Source: Gammaproteobacteria bacterium (GTDB lineage Bacteria > Pseudomonadota > Gammaproteobacteria > SZUA-152). Taken from it: DNA of 54,789 nt. Positions 20,008 to 29,299 of this stretch are shown piece after piece; position 1 is the stretch's first letter, and the number at the start of each line of letters is the position of its first letter. Both the position numbers and the translations under genes were made by a program. The stretch spans positions 1-54,789 of the forward strand of contig JAKEGK010000125.1 of NCBI GenBank assembly GCA_022627515.1, read 5' to 3'. Below the pieces are notes generated by a model, which was not told the DNA's origin, made no database searches, and saw only the letters and a program-made list of their open reading frames with translations.

Positions 20008-20658
20008 TTATGCCGCTGCAGCTGCATTCTGGCGTTTGGCCATCTTGGTGATAATGCTCAGGGTTTTTACCGAAGCCATTTCCAGGCTGTCGACGATCTC
20101 ACCTGTCTTCGATGTCAGCACCACATAAATAATAAGCAGCGGAATGCCCGACATAAGACCAAACGCCGTAGTGTTCATGGCGACGGAAATACTTGCCGAA
20201 AGCAGGTCGGCTTTTTCCGCCGGGTTGGCGTTTGCCACCGCGGTAAACGCCTCAATCAATCCCATGATGGTTCCGAGCAGCCCGAGCAAAGATGATATGT
20301 TGGAGAACAACGCTACATACGGTGTGCGTTTTTCCAGTTGCGGAATAATTTCCATCATGGTTTCTTCCATGGCGATTTCGATGTCATCCCGGCGCCGCAC
20401 CGCGCCCTGTAATTCCAGACCCGCGTTTAGCAGTTGGCTGATCGTGGATTTGTTATTTGCGGTCATCTCTCTTGCGGCATCGAAATCTCCTTCCGCCAGC
20501 ACCGGATGCAATTTATCCCACATAGAGCGGTTGGCGTTGCGCACCATCGTCAGCTTTAGGTAACGTTCTAAAGCGATCGCGACCCCGAATGCAAACACAA
20601 TCAGAATGGGGTACATGAACAATCCACCTTCCTGAAAAAATTTTATCATTCCGTCCAT
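20008..20658 (-). CDS. MotA/TolQ/ExbB-type proton channel protein
   Basis: 216 residues with three predicted membrane segments: one near residues 15-32 (YPILIVFAFGVAIALERYL), a second near 120-138 (LFSNISSLLGLLGTIMGLIEAF) and a third near 160-185 (MNTTAFGLMSGIPLLIIYVV). The GLLGTIMGL and TTAFGL..GIP motifs are the family's pore-lining signatures. It should form the pentameric stator ring holding the two ExbD-like proteins. By family knowledge this complex converts the proton gradient into movement of a TonB-like or motility partner. The Ala-rich C-terminus is short. It follows the small exported-protein gene by 55 bases. Confidence 0.9.
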   Translation of the reverse strand: MDGMIKFFQEGGLFMYPILIVFAFGVAIALERYLKLTMVRNANRSMWDKLHPVLAEGDFDAAREMTANNKSTISQLLNAGLELQGAVRRRDDIEIAMEETMMEIIPQLEKRTPYVALFSNISSLLGLLGTIMGLIEAFTAVANANPAEKADLLSASISVAMNTTAFGLMSGIPLLIIYVVLTSKTGEIVDSLEMASVKTLSIITKMAKRQNAAAAA

Positions 20659-20713
20659 TTCTTACTCCTCGTCTTTCATCACTTCATTAAAAATTGGTGA
20701 TCGTCACCAGTTA

Positions 20714-21013
20714 TTACTCTTTGGTTGTCACGCTGTAAAAATCCAGTTCCCGCTCGAACACATCCTTGTCGACTGCCTCCAGGTTTTCATTTAAAAGCTT
20801 TGACGACAGGTTGGTTTCAACTCCAAGTTCCGAACTTTTCCATGGCACAATGAACAGGGATTTCGGCGCCTCCTTGTTGCCTACGATGGAAATACCTGAC
20901 AGCTCTTTTGCTTCGGCCGCCGGCTGCGCTTTTGGTTTGTCCTTCGCGCCCGCTGCCGTGGCAATACCGGCAAGCAACACCAGCAAAAACATTGTTACTT
21001 TACTTTTATGCAT
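20714..21013 (-). CDS. Small exported protein of the envelope gene train
   Basis: About 99 residues. The N-terminus is a signal peptide (MHKSKVTMFLLVLLAGIATAAGA) with probable cleavage after AGA. The mature protein has a Lys/Ala/Pro linker and then a compact region (GISIVGNKEAPKSLFIVPWKSSELG) without a domain I can name. The frame extends 7 codons upstream to a GTG at 21034; I chose the ATG at 21013 because it gives a normal signal peptide, though no clear ribosome site precedes either. Its place between the TPR lipoprotein and the ExbB-like gene suggests a periplasmic accessory of the same machine. I have an impression of similar small genes beside ExbB in other gammaproteobacteria but did not check. 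Confidence 0.7.
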   Translation of the reverse strand: MHKSKVTMFLLVLLAGIATAAGAKDKPKAQPAAEAKELSGISIVGNKEAPKSLFIVPWKSSELGVETNLSSKLLNENLEAVDKDVFERELDFYSVTTKE

Positions 21014-21045
21014 AGATCTTTGCGCAACACTCACATAACTTGCTA

Positions 21046-21813
21046 CTACATCCGGCTCTTGACATCAGCCACCCAGATTTTCACTTTTTCGTCTCCCGGC
21101 ATGCCTTTTAAATATTCTTCATATTGCCGCAGCGCGCAGTTCAAATCCTGGATATAGATATCGCACAACACCCCCAGATTTTTGTGCGCGGGCAGAAAAT
21201 CCGGGTACATATTTAACAGCGTTTCGTAAAGTTCACGCGCTTCCTTGTAACGCCCGGTCTGGCGGTACACCAGTCCCAGCTCGTTGTACGCCACCGGATG
21301 CTGGTCGGCGATTTCCAGCGCTTTCTTTAAACTTTCTTCCGCCTTATCAAGTTCGCCGCTGCGGGTGTAAGCAATACCAAGATTGATATACGGCGCGCTG
21401 AACTTGCTGGTTTTGCCTGTCACGGCTTTCAGCAATTGAATCGCTTCCGCGTACTTGTCCTCTTCAAGCAAAGCAAGGGCTTTATTAAATTCCCCTTGAA
21501 TCTCCGGATCCACTTTAAAAGTTTCGGTGATCTCAATTACGCCTCTTGGCAGGCATTTTTGCTGCACAGTATTGGATTTCTGGGATTGATCTTGCGCCTT
21601 GACTTGACTTTGCGCGGTTTGTTCCGCGCTGTCAGGCATGCAACTTTGTTGTTTTGCCGCGTGTTTCTCAGTGGATTTTTTGTCTCCCGTGGCGACGCAG
21701 GCGGACAACAGCAACACCATCGCGCAGATGCCAAGCAGCCTGATCCATTTGTTGATTGCGAAGTTGTTATACGCTGGGAAGCAATCCTCGATTTTTACTG
21801 CGATTCTGTTCAT
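21046..21813 (-). CDS. TPR lipoprotein
   Basis: 255 residues. A long N-terminal region ends in a lipoprotein signal (MVLLLSAC), so the mature protein should be lipid-anchored at Cys39. A Gln/Lys/Ser-rich linker follows, then three to four tetratricopeptide repeats from about residue 110 to 235 (for example APYINLGIAYTRSGELDKAEESLKKAL and the next unit). TPR lipoproteins act as scaffolds. It sits between the large TPR lipoprotein and the ExbB region, as GltC/GltE-type TPR proteins do in myxobacterial machines (inference from content, not sequence identity). The ribosome site before ATG 21813 is weak. Confidence 0.82.
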   Translation of the reverse strand: MNRIAVKIEDCFPAYNNFAINKWIRLLGICAMVLLLSACVATGDKKSTEKHAAKQQSCMPDSAEQTAQSQVKAQDQSQKSNTVQQKCLPRGVIEITETFKVDPEIQGEFNKALALLEEDKYAEAIQLLKAVTGKTSKFSAPYINLGIAYTRSGELDKAEESLKKALEIADQHPVAYNELGLVYRQTGRYKEARELYETLLNMYPDFLPAHKNLGVLCDIYIQDLNCALRQYEEYLKGMPGDEKVKIWVADVKSRM

Positions 21814-21878
21814 GACATCTGCTGCTCTTGCTGCCTGTTTTACTGCTAAAATCCCGAATTTTTGAATATTCGCGCCTC

Positions 21879-24800
21879 TTATTGCGCTTGTTCCGTACCC
21901 GGTAACCGGCTTTCCATGTTCCGCTGGCTCTCATTCCCACCTGTCTGTGGCGTTACGCCGGTTGCCGCCGCTGCGCTGCTGGTATCATCCGTTTGCGGGC
22001 CATCCGCTGACGGTTGACTTTCTGCGCCAGCGTCGGCCACACCACCTGTTGGATCCACAACTTCCGGTTGTTGCACGGACACGCCGATAGCGCCGCCGGC
22101 CGCAACCGGATTCGCGGAATTTTGCCCGCCAACTTGCGCGTCTTCTGCAGGCGTCGAATTTTCCTGGCTTTTTTCGCCGTCCTGTGTAGATATGTCGGCT
22201 TTCTCACTAACATCGTGATGAATATATTGCTGGTTTTGTGACGCATATCTGAAAAATCCCAGTACAGAGATATATCCCGTCCTCGCGTCTTCACGGTCAA
22301 AACGGGGTGAAGAGTAGCTATACTTATCCAGATTTTCGATAAAGCTTACACGCTCTTCCGGCTTGTCATAGCGGGCTGGCAAGAGCCTGGAAAGTTTCAC
22401 AATACTGCGGTCTATCCAGGTGCTGTAAATTCCGTTAACCAGCAGCTCGATATTTTTTTCGTGTACGGCAATGGTCTTTTCCTCGAAGGGATAAGCCTGC
22501 TCTTCCACCATCAGGTTAAATTCTTCCAGTTCCACCTCGCTGAGGTTTTCCGGTCTTTCTGACTCAACCAGCGAACGGCTGAAGTTGTAATATATTTCCG
22601 CAATATAATAAGTCGACGCTGCTGTAACATCCGCTACCTGGTAATCCACCAGTTTTGTATAGTCCGCGACGAGTTCCTTCATGGCTTTTTGTTTTTTGAT
22701 AAGACTGTCCTTGAACGGCTTGATCAGCTTGATGGCGACGAACTCGTCAAACTTCGGTTCAATAATCACCAGCGAGGACTGCGCCGCGAGATAGCGGGTG
22801 CGGTCAGTTCGTTCGGAACCGGCTTTGGCGTCCGAGTCAATAATGTGTTGCAGAGTGATGCGGTAGTTCTGCAAATCCGACTGGGACTTGTGGATCATGG
22901 CGATCTTGTAATAAGTCTCCAATGCAAACTCGAGGGGTCTGGGGAATACCGCCACGAACTGCTTGTATACGCGAAGAGAATTGCTGCTATCTTCCGCTTT
23001 CTCGTACAGTTCCGCAGCCTGCAGCATCGCTTCACGCACCAGGTCTTCGTTACCCCTGGCCTCTGCGGCTACCCGTTCATACTCCTGGGCCGCCAGTGAA
23101 AATTTGCCCGACTCTTTATAGACATACGCGATCTTCTTGGTAACATCGTGCTGAAGTTCATGACCGGGATAACTGTTCCTGAACGACAGCAACACAGTGG
23201 CGGCCTGTTCCAGATCCATAATCTGGATCAGCACGGCTGCGGCATCGTATTCCGCCGCTGGCCTGATTTTGGACGCTGGAGCCGCATCGGCGATACGCAG
23301 GAAATGCCGCACCGCCTCTCTGTATTCTTCCTTCTCCCTGGCCTGCTCGCCCTGTTTGTAAATCGAAGCCGCCAGGTTTTCCACCAGCTGGACACGCTCC
23401 TTGTTATCCTTGTCCGTCATGTTGAGCACCTCGAGGTATGCAACCTCGGCGTCATGATATTCCGTGACTTCATAGGAAGAGTGAGCCACCACCAGCCAGG
23501 CGCCTCGCCTGATCTTCGCTTCCGCGCCCGGATATTCCTCTATCAGGCGCCGGCCGGTCTTGATCGCCAGCGGGTAATCCCGCATGTTAAACATATCGTC
23601 CACCGCCGCGCCCATGACGATAGTGGCCTTTTCATGTTTCGGAAAGGTATCCACCAGGCGCAATGAGGTGCGGATAATTTCACGCTTGACGTTGGTGAGC
23701 TGCGAGGCGGGCGCGTTTTTCAGATGTTCCCGCCAGGCGTAAACCGCGGCATAGGCGGCCTTTTGCGATTTGTCATTAACGGCATACTCATAAGCGCTGC
23801 GCTCATATTCGACAGCCGCCTGTTGAAAATCCCTGTTTTCCAGCAACAAGTCCGCCAACTGGTAATTGATGGCGGGTGATTCCGCATCTTTTGGAAACGA
23901 TTTCAGGAATTCACGATACCAGTGCGAAGCTTCGTCGAAATTAGCCTGCTTTTCCTTAACAAATTTCGGGTTCTGGTATAACGAATGGTAATGATTGGCC
24001 AGGTCGGTCAGGTTGGTCTTGAGAAAACCCAGCACTTCGGGAAATTCGGCCTGGTTGAAGTAATTCCAGTATTCCGCTTCGAGACCATAAGTGGAGGCAA
24101 AGTTCTTTTTCGCCTCGATAACCAGGCGCGGGAATCCACCCTTCATGTACACTTCGGTCACCCGCATCGCAAAAAACGGCGACCGTTTGTGAAAAGGATT
24201 GGATTCAATGAAGGCGTTATAGGTAGTGGCGGCGTCGTTATAACGGCGTTTACTGAAATAGAATTCCGCCAGTTCACGGTAAACGAAGTCTTCATAGGCG
24301 CGCGTGCCGTTTTTGCCGAAATATTGCAGTATTGTATCGGTACCACCCAGATTGGAAAAACTCAGACTGATGACATGAAAGGTATCGCTGATGCGCTTTC
24401 TTTCAAGATCATCGCTGGTCTGCTCGAAGTCATAACCGATGGATACCTTATAATCCAGCAAGGCAAAGAATTGATGCAGCGCCTCTTCATACATTTCCTG
24501 CTTGTATAAAGTCCAGCCTTTTTTATACAGCGCGCGGTCGTAATACACTGACCCGATCCCATACTTCAGCACCTCGCCATAGGCGTCTTCCGCGTCCAGA
24601 TATTTCCTGCGGGTAAAATAATATTCGCCGCGCCGGAAATGCACTTCGTCGTTGTAGCGGGAATTCGGGAACTGCGCAATCAGCCGGTTCATCACGTTCA
24701 TTGCTTCATCGACTTGTCCCGTTTCTTCATAGGCGCGCGATAACTGATAAAGCACCTGGTCATTGCGCTCATACATTGGGTATTTCTCAAGAAGCTTGTT

Positions 24801-25319
24801 ATAGAGCTGGATAGCGTCCGCAGCGCCGGCATTTTGCAGGTCCGCGCCCGCTTCTTCCGGCGGCAGGGATAACGGATCGTTGGCATTTGCTGATTCTATT
24901 TGTTGTGCATTGGTGATGCGTTTTTCCAATTCTTTTTCCATTTCGGCGTCAGCCGTGGCAGGCGGTTTTTCAACGCCTTTATTACCGGAATTTCCTATGG
25001 AAGAAACAGCCCTGGTGTTGATTCCAGGCGCTTCGCTATTATCCTGTAACGCCATGCTCCCTGTAACCACGCCATATTCCTTTTCCACCTTCAGATCGGC
25101 AAGGCGGCGCATGGCCTCAGGCGTCAATTGGGATTCGGGAGTTTCTTCCAGGAATTTTTGATAACCCTGCATGGCCTTTTCCAGGCCGCCTTCGACATCC
25201 ACATCCTTGAGTTCCACAGCAATAGAATCCAACTCGGCAATAGTGCCATGCCCGCCATCCGTGGCGCACGATATCAGCGCTGCACACTGCAACAAAATCG
25301 CAAGGTGTTTCCGACTCAT
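21879..25319 (-). CDS. Large TPR-repeat lipoprotein
   Basis: 1146 residues. The N-terminal MSRKHLAILLQCAALISCATDGG has a lipobox with acylated Cys18. TPR-like helical repeats run from about residue 160 to 870, with typical pairs such as AIQLYNKLLEKYPMYERNDQVL and ALYKKGWTLYKQEMYEEALHQF. The last ~120 residues are Gln/Gly/Ala/Ser-rich and probably disordered. Its ATG overlaps the stop of the upstream gene (ATGA). It is likely a periplasm-facing outer-membrane lipoprotein scaffolding the complex. GltE/AglT-like TPR proteins of gliding machines are the nearest functional analogues; direct orthology is not established. Confidence 0.82.
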   Translation of the reverse strand: MSRKHLAILLQCAALISCATDGGHGTIAELDSIAVELKDVDVEGGLEKAMQGYQKFLEETPESQLTPEAMRRLADLKVEKEYGVVTGSMALQDNSEAPGINTRAVSSIGNSGNKGVEKPPATADAEMEKELEKRITNAQQIESANANDPLSLPPEEAGADLQNAGAADAIQLYNKLLEKYPMYERNDQVLYQLSRAYEETGQVDEAMNVMNRLIAQFPNSRYNDEVHFRRGEYYFTRRKYLDAEDAYGEVLKYGIGSVYYDRALYKKGWTLYKQEMYEEALHQFFALLDYKVSIGYDFEQTSDDLERKRISDTFHVISLSFSNLGGTDTILQYFGKNGTRAYEDFVYRELAEFYFSKRRYNDAATTYNAFIESNPFHKRSPFFAMRVTEVYMKGGFPRLVIEAKKNFASTYGLEAEYWNYFNQAEFPEVLGFLKTNLTDLANHYHSLYQNPKFVKEKQANFDEASHWYREFLKSFPKDAESPAINYQLADLLLENRDFQQAAVEYERSAYEYAVNDKSQKAAYAAVYAWREHLKNAPASQLTNVKREIIRTSLRLVDTFPKHEKATIVMGAAVDDMFNMRDYPLAIKTGRRLIEEYPGAEAKIRRGAWLVVAHSSYEVTEYHDAEVAYLEVLNMTDKDNKERVQLVENLAASIYKQGEQAREKEEYREAVRHFLRIADAAPASKIRPAAEYDAAAVLIQIMDLEQAATVLLSFRNSYPGHELQHDVTKKIAYVYKESGKFSLAAQEYERVAAEARGNEDLVREAMLQAAELYEKAEDSSNSLRVYKQFVAVFPRPLEFALETYYKIAMIHKSQSDLQNYRITLQHIIDSDAKAGSERTDRTRYLAAQSSLVIIEPKFDEFVAIKLIKPFKDSLIKKQKAMKELVADYTKLVDYQVADVTAASTYYIAEIYYNFSRSLVESERPENLSEVELEEFNLMVEEQAYPFEEKTIAVHEKNIELLVNGIYSTWIDRSIVKLSRLLPARYDKPEERVSFIENLDKYSYSSPRFDREDARTGYISVLGFFRYASQNQQYIHHDVSEKADISTQDGEKSQENSTPAEDAQVGGQNSANPVAAGGAIGVSVQQPEVVDPTGGVADAGAESQPSADGPQTDDTSSAAAATGVTPQTGGNESQRNMESRLPGTEQAQ

Positions 25320-27502
25320 GGCGCGGTACTCTCGGTTTGGCTTTGTTTGCCTGGTTGTGGTTGTGGTTGTGGTTCGGGTTGCGGTCGTTGTTGCGGTTCG
25401 GCATTTCCGGGCTTGTTTTCGCGCAGCTCACTGCCGGAATTGTCTTCTGCGCCGGGTTGCAGTTGCTGCTGTTCTGCTTGCTCTTGACCGGAGCCGCGCC
25501 CGTTCTGCGCCGCTTCTTGCGCTTTGCTGGCTTCATTGGCCAATTCTGCTTCCTGTTTCGCCCGGGTTGCGCGATCATAACTTTCCGCCATGGCGAAACG
25601 CGCTTTTACCTGGTATTCCTCGAGACGGGCGCGCCGTTGCTCTAGTTCAGTGATCGCCATCACTTCGATCATGTGGCCTTGCCTGGCCATTACCACTTTT
25701 ATCTTCCCCTGTGCATCGCGAATCTTGATACGCAAGCGCGTCAGCTGCTTGTCATAACCTTTGTAACTCTGGGTTGCCGCCTGGCGGGTGCGTACAAAAG
25801 AGTTGTAGATCGCCTTTAGTTTTTCGACGTGCGCGTCCAACTCACGTAAATGTTCAGTGGCTTTGGTAAAGCGGTCGTGATATTCAAGATTGATATTCCA
25901 GGTGATGACTCCCTTTAACCTGGCAATGCGCTGCTGCACTTTTTCATCATTGATTCCCTGCTTAGCCAGCACGCTTTCCATGTCCAGCAGTTGCTGATAA
26001 ACAATCCGTTCATCCACCGTCATCAGAAAATCGGGCCGCGGCGATACCAGCATCTTCTTCAAACGTTTATCCAGCTTGTCACGTTGTTCAATGCGCAGTT
26101 TCATTTTGGAGTCCAGCGACCGGAATTGGTTTTCGATTTCCGGCAACAGGGGCTCGTAATAGGTTTCGCGGATTTTGATGATTTCCTCGTAGGCGTCTAT
26201 GTAACCTGCCCAATACTCCAGCCTGCGCTCCAGTTCGGCGAGGTCAAAATAGTTTTTTAATAACTCCTGAAAATCATGAGACGCCATCATCTGTGTGAGA
26301 TAATAGGTTTCAGGGGTGTCCGGCAACTCGCGCAAATGAATCAACCAGTGCTTGTCTTTCTTCAACTCTTCGCGGATAACCGCTTTGAGAAAGGCGCCTT
26401 GACGAATACTGGCAATGGATGCGTCCAGGCGTTCAATCTCCTTGCTATAGCTTTCAAGCGCCTGGCCATACAGAATTGCCGCCTTGCCGTAAATATTCAA
26501 TTTGCCGTAGGCATAAGGAACGCCCAGTAACACCTCCTGTACCGATTTATTAGTGACGTCCCGGGTGGACAGCATGCTCCAGGGGACCAGTGCGCGGTCG
26601 AATTCGCCAACCGCCGCCGCCGCCCAGCCGGTTCCCAGCAGGGCCTTGTTGGAAAACGGACCTTTTAACCGCACGCGTTGCAGATACTGCTTCGCCTGCG
26701 CGTGCTGTTGCGATTCCAGCAGACGGAAACCTAATACCAGATTGGCCTTGTCGCGCATCGCCTGCACTTTTTCTTCACTGGACTGAATGAGACCCACTTT
26801 GTCCAGCTGGGCAATTCCTTCCTGTTCGTTACCATTCTGAAACAAGGCAACACCCAGGTTATACCCAGCGTAACCCTTGAGGCTTTCCTCGCCTTCTATG
26901 TTCTTTAGCAAATTTATGGCTTCGCTAAACTTGCCGGTCGCCATATAAATTTGCGCGCGCAAAAAAGGCTCTTCGTAACGGATTTTTTCAGGTAACCGGC
27001 CCTGCAGTTTTTCGATAGTTTCGAGGGCAATTAGCGGCTGTTGCTTTTGGTAATAGATTTTTGCAAGGCGGTATATGGCTTCATTGCGCACGCTCTCTTC
27101 CACATTGCCTTCGATAACGGCCTTAATGGCGCGGCCGGCGCGGTCGTGCATGCGGTAGTACAACTCGAAATCACCCACGGAAAATTCCGCGTGATTGATA
27201 TGCACATAAAGGGAGTTCAGCACGGGTTCGTCAAGACCGTAATATTGCGCCAGTTCGGTGTCCAGACGCGAAATCGCGTCAAAGTATTCATCCTGGTACG
27301 CATAAAACAAGGCTTCGCCAAAATATAGATCCTTCAACTCGCCTTGCATCGGCGCGCTGTCATTGACGATGTTTTCATTAATAACATCCGCCGCCCACGC
27401 AGACATCGCGCTACAGAAGAAAATAACCAGAGCGGAGATGAATACACAGAAGCGCAACACGGTGTTACCAGTTTTTGAATTCAATGCCTGAACCGGATAC
27501 AC
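25316..27502 (-). CDS. Exported TPR/coiled-coil protein with Pro/Gln-rich tail
   Basis: 728 residues. A signal peptide (VLRFCVFISALVIFFCSAMSAWA, cleavage after AWA) precedes TPR-like helices from about residue 55 to 330 and long charged coiled coil to about residue 655. The tail is Gln/Pro/Glu-rich with repeated PQPQP, giving an extended arm that could span peptidoglycan. The frame begins at a GTG (27502) with GGAG four bases upstream and overlaps the end of the preceding gene by 38 bases; a second GTG 14 codons later would still keep the signal peptide. The ATGA overlap with the next gene indicates coupling. By content it resembles GltD/PglI-type TPR proteins. Confidence 0.8.
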   Translation of the reverse strand: MYPVQALNSKTGNTVLRFCVFISALVIFFCSAMSAWAADVINENIVNDSAPMQGELKDLYFGEALFYAYQDEYFDAISRLDTELAQYYGLDEPVLNSLYVHINHAEFSVGDFELYYRMHDRAGRAIKAVIEGNVEESVRNEAIYRLAKIYYQKQQPLIALETIEKLQGRLPEKIRYEEPFLRAQIYMATGKFSEAINLLKNIEGEESLKGYAGYNLGVALFQNGNEQEGIAQLDKVGLIQSSEEKVQAMRDKANLVLGFRLLESQQHAQAKQYLQRVRLKGPFSNKALLGTGWAAAAVGEFDRALVPWSMLSTRDVTNKSVQEVLLGVPYAYGKLNIYGKAAILYGQALESYSKEIERLDASIASIRQGAFLKAVIREELKKDKHWLIHLRELPDTPETYYLTQMMASHDFQELLKNYFDLAELERRLEYWAGYIDAYEEIIKIRETYYEPLLPEIENQFRSLDSKMKLRIEQRDKLDKRLKKMLVSPRPDFLMTVDERIVYQQLLDMESVLAKQGINDEKVQQRIARLKGVITWNINLEYHDRFTKATEHLRELDAHVEKLKAIYNSFVRTRQAATQSYKGYDKQLTRLRIKIRDAQGKIKVVMARQGHMIEVMAITELEQRRARLEEYQVKARFAMAESYDRATRAKQEAELANEASKAQEAAQNGRGSGQEQAEQQQLQPGAEDNSGSELRENKPGNAEPQQRPQPEPQPQPQPGKQSQTESTAP

Positions 27503-27986
27503 GGATCTCCACGAATTGCGGTCCCACGCCTTTAGTAACTGAATGGGAAGCGGCGCCGGTTTTTTTACTTCCGCCGGATTTTCCTGTAACCGTCACCTGC
27601 AGGTTATGATCACCGGTACGGACATTGCCGGTAAACACACGCTGCACACCGCCTTTTTGCATGGCGGACACTTCCTTAAAACTATATATGTGGTGGGCCA
27701 TATCCTTGTCATCCAGCTTCAGCTGAATCGCATCTGGCTCAAAATCCGAGCCTTTTTCCAACGATACGAAAAAGGATATTTGGGTGTTGGAAGGAAACAA
27801 TAATTTCTCTTCCAGCAGATTAAGTTCTGCGGAAATTCCCAGTACATCCTTTTTGATGTCCTGCACCTGTTCATCCAGTCCCTTTATTTGTTCCTTGGTG
27901 ACCGGTTCCGCAATGGCTGGACCGTTAATCGGAGAAAATACCAGCGCTATACACAGCAATAAAAATAGATGAGTAACTTTTTTCAT
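27465..27986 (-). CDS. Small periplasmic coiled-coil protein, first gene of the train
   Basis: 173 residues with a signal peptide (MKKVTHLFLLLCIALVFSPINGPAIA), a heptad-like region near residues 30-65 (IKGLDEQVQDIKKDVLGISAELNLLEEKL) and a beta-rich C-terminal domain (VQRVFTGNVRTGDHNLQVTVTGKSGG...). I do not recognise a named family. As the first gene it probably marks the 5' end of the 26-kb transcript, and its product may bind the TPR proteins encoded next. Its 3' end overlaps the start of the 728-residue gene. The ribosome site is weak. Confidence 0.75.
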   Translation of the reverse strand: MKKVTHLFLLLCIALVFSPINGPAIAEPVTKEQIKGLDEQVQDIKKDVLGISAELNLLEEKLLFPSNTQISFFVSLEKGSDFEPDAIQLKLDDKDMAHHIYSFKEVSAMQKGGVQRVFTGNVRTGDHNLQVTVTGKSGGSKKTGAASHSVTKGVGPQFVEIRVSGSGIEFKNW

Positions 27987-28648
27987 AATCTAACCATGAC
28001 AAGGCAAATTACTGCTTCAGATCCAATTACAATTAACTTCTGCGTGTTTGCATTCCATTTAACGGCGCCAAATAGATCCACGCTTAAAGTGTCAAATAAT
28101 CCCGGATATGACTGACTATCCAACGCACGCTCCTGAATACCGGCTAGGCCGCGGTCATAACCGAACTGCAATGCAGAAGAGATTTACGTAACTAATTGAT
28201 TTCCCGCTACCTCGATCAGTAATATCGGCAAGAAATGTGATGCCTGAACATAAAAAAAGCGAACACCATCCCGAAATACATGCAAACGGTACGCTGCAAT
28301 ATTTAGAAAAAAAACAACAGGTTGGAAAATTATTATAAAAATGGATTGGGTGCGGTTTTACTTTTGGCGGGATTTTACGTATCCGCTGATTGTATTGGCC
28401 GGCAAAACCGGAACCAGTTCACATACTGAATACATCATCAGATTCATTTCATCCATTTGTGATCAAAAACAATAACTGGTCTGCGTGTTAACTAAAGAAG
28501 CTTGAAATACAAAGCTTGTTTGTATTAAAGACAACTGCGCATACAGCCGATTTATAAAGGCAGGACTATCCGCAGATTGTGACTAACCCGAGCATCTGTT
28601 ACAGGCATGGTGTTTCCGGCAGATGTATTTAACTGGAAGCGGTATTAA
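27987..28648. other. Divergent intergenic region upstream of the gene train and response regulator
   Basis: About 660 bases without a convincing gene. It should carry the promoter of the 26-kb gene train to the left and of the response regulator to the right. A 62-codon minus-strand frame at 27983-28171 lacks a signal, a domain and a ribosome site. A dyad sits at 28506-28526. No clear promoter hexamers could be fixed. Confidence 0.5.
28506..28526. promoter_or_regulatory. Dyad upstream of response regulator
   Basis: AATACAAA and TTTGTATT are perfect 8-base inverted arms around GCTTG, about 120 bases before the response-regulator start. A further AAGCTTG lies just upstream. This could be an operator or part of a leader hairpin. 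Confidence 0.3.
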
Positions 28649-29299
28649 ATGCAAACAACGAACGAAATAGCACGAAAGACACCGATACTCGTCGTTGACG
28701 ATTCCCGGACGGTGCGTGCTTCCTTGTCAAAAGTTCTGAGTCCAAAATTCTCCGTTATTGAAGCCGAGGATGGAGAGGATGGCTGGAAAAAACTGCAGGT
28801 AAACGCCTCGATTAAACTGGTTATCACCGACATCATGATGCCGCAACTGGACGGCTACGGTTTGATTTGCCGCATACGAGGTTCTGAAACTGACAGATTA
28901 CAAAAACTGCCGATCATCGTTGTGACCAGCGCTGAAGACGAAATAAGCCGGGAGCGGGCTCACGCGTGCGGCGCCAATAATTTTATTGTAAAACCGGCAA
29001 AACCCGCGGATCTGATCGAACGCGTGAATTTTCACACCGAAGCGCATCTTAACGGCACGCCGGCCATCGCTCCTCAGATGGCACAGTATGAAAGCTTGAT
29101 TGAAAACGCCGTAATTGAAACGCCTGACATTGTGACGGCGCTGGAAATTCTGGAAAAAGGCGAAACCGGTTCGCTTGCGCCCTATGCTGTTGACATTGCG
29201 CTGAAGGTAATTCCGCTAATTGAATATTGCAACGAAACGTTTGGCATGGACGCGGACAAAGACATCAAGTCGCTTAAAAAGAAACTGCGGGCAATCTAA
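28649..29299 (+). CDS. Response regulator, single receiver domain plus helical tail
   Basis: 216 residues. A CheY-like receiver domain spans about residues 10-130, with acidic pocket Asp17/Asp18, phospho-acceptor Asp61 (TDIMMPQLDG), Thr93 and Lys115 (VKPAKP), so all conserved residues are present. The ~85-residue C-terminus is helical with no DNA-binding motif I recognise, so output is probably by protein contact. No histidine kinase is adjacent; this is an orphan regulator. It is divergent from the 26-kb envelope gene train, making a link possible, but the sequence does not prove one. The ATG at 28649 has a weak GGAAGCGG site. Confidence 0.88.
   Translation: MQTTNEIARKTPILVVDDSRTVRASLSKVLSPKFSVIEAEDGEDGWKKLQVNASIKLVITDIMMPQLDGYGLICRIRGSETDRLQKLPIIVVTSAEDEISRERAHACGANNFIVKPAKPADLIERVNFHTEAHLNGTPAIAPQMAQYESLIENAVIETPDIVTALEILEKGETGSLAPYAVDIALKVIPLIEYCNETFGMDADKDIKSLKKKLRAI

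Noticed and set aside
27983..28171. 62-codon minus-strand frame just before the envelope gene train
   Set aside because: No signal peptide, no ribosome site and it ends inside the next start; more likely leader DNA.
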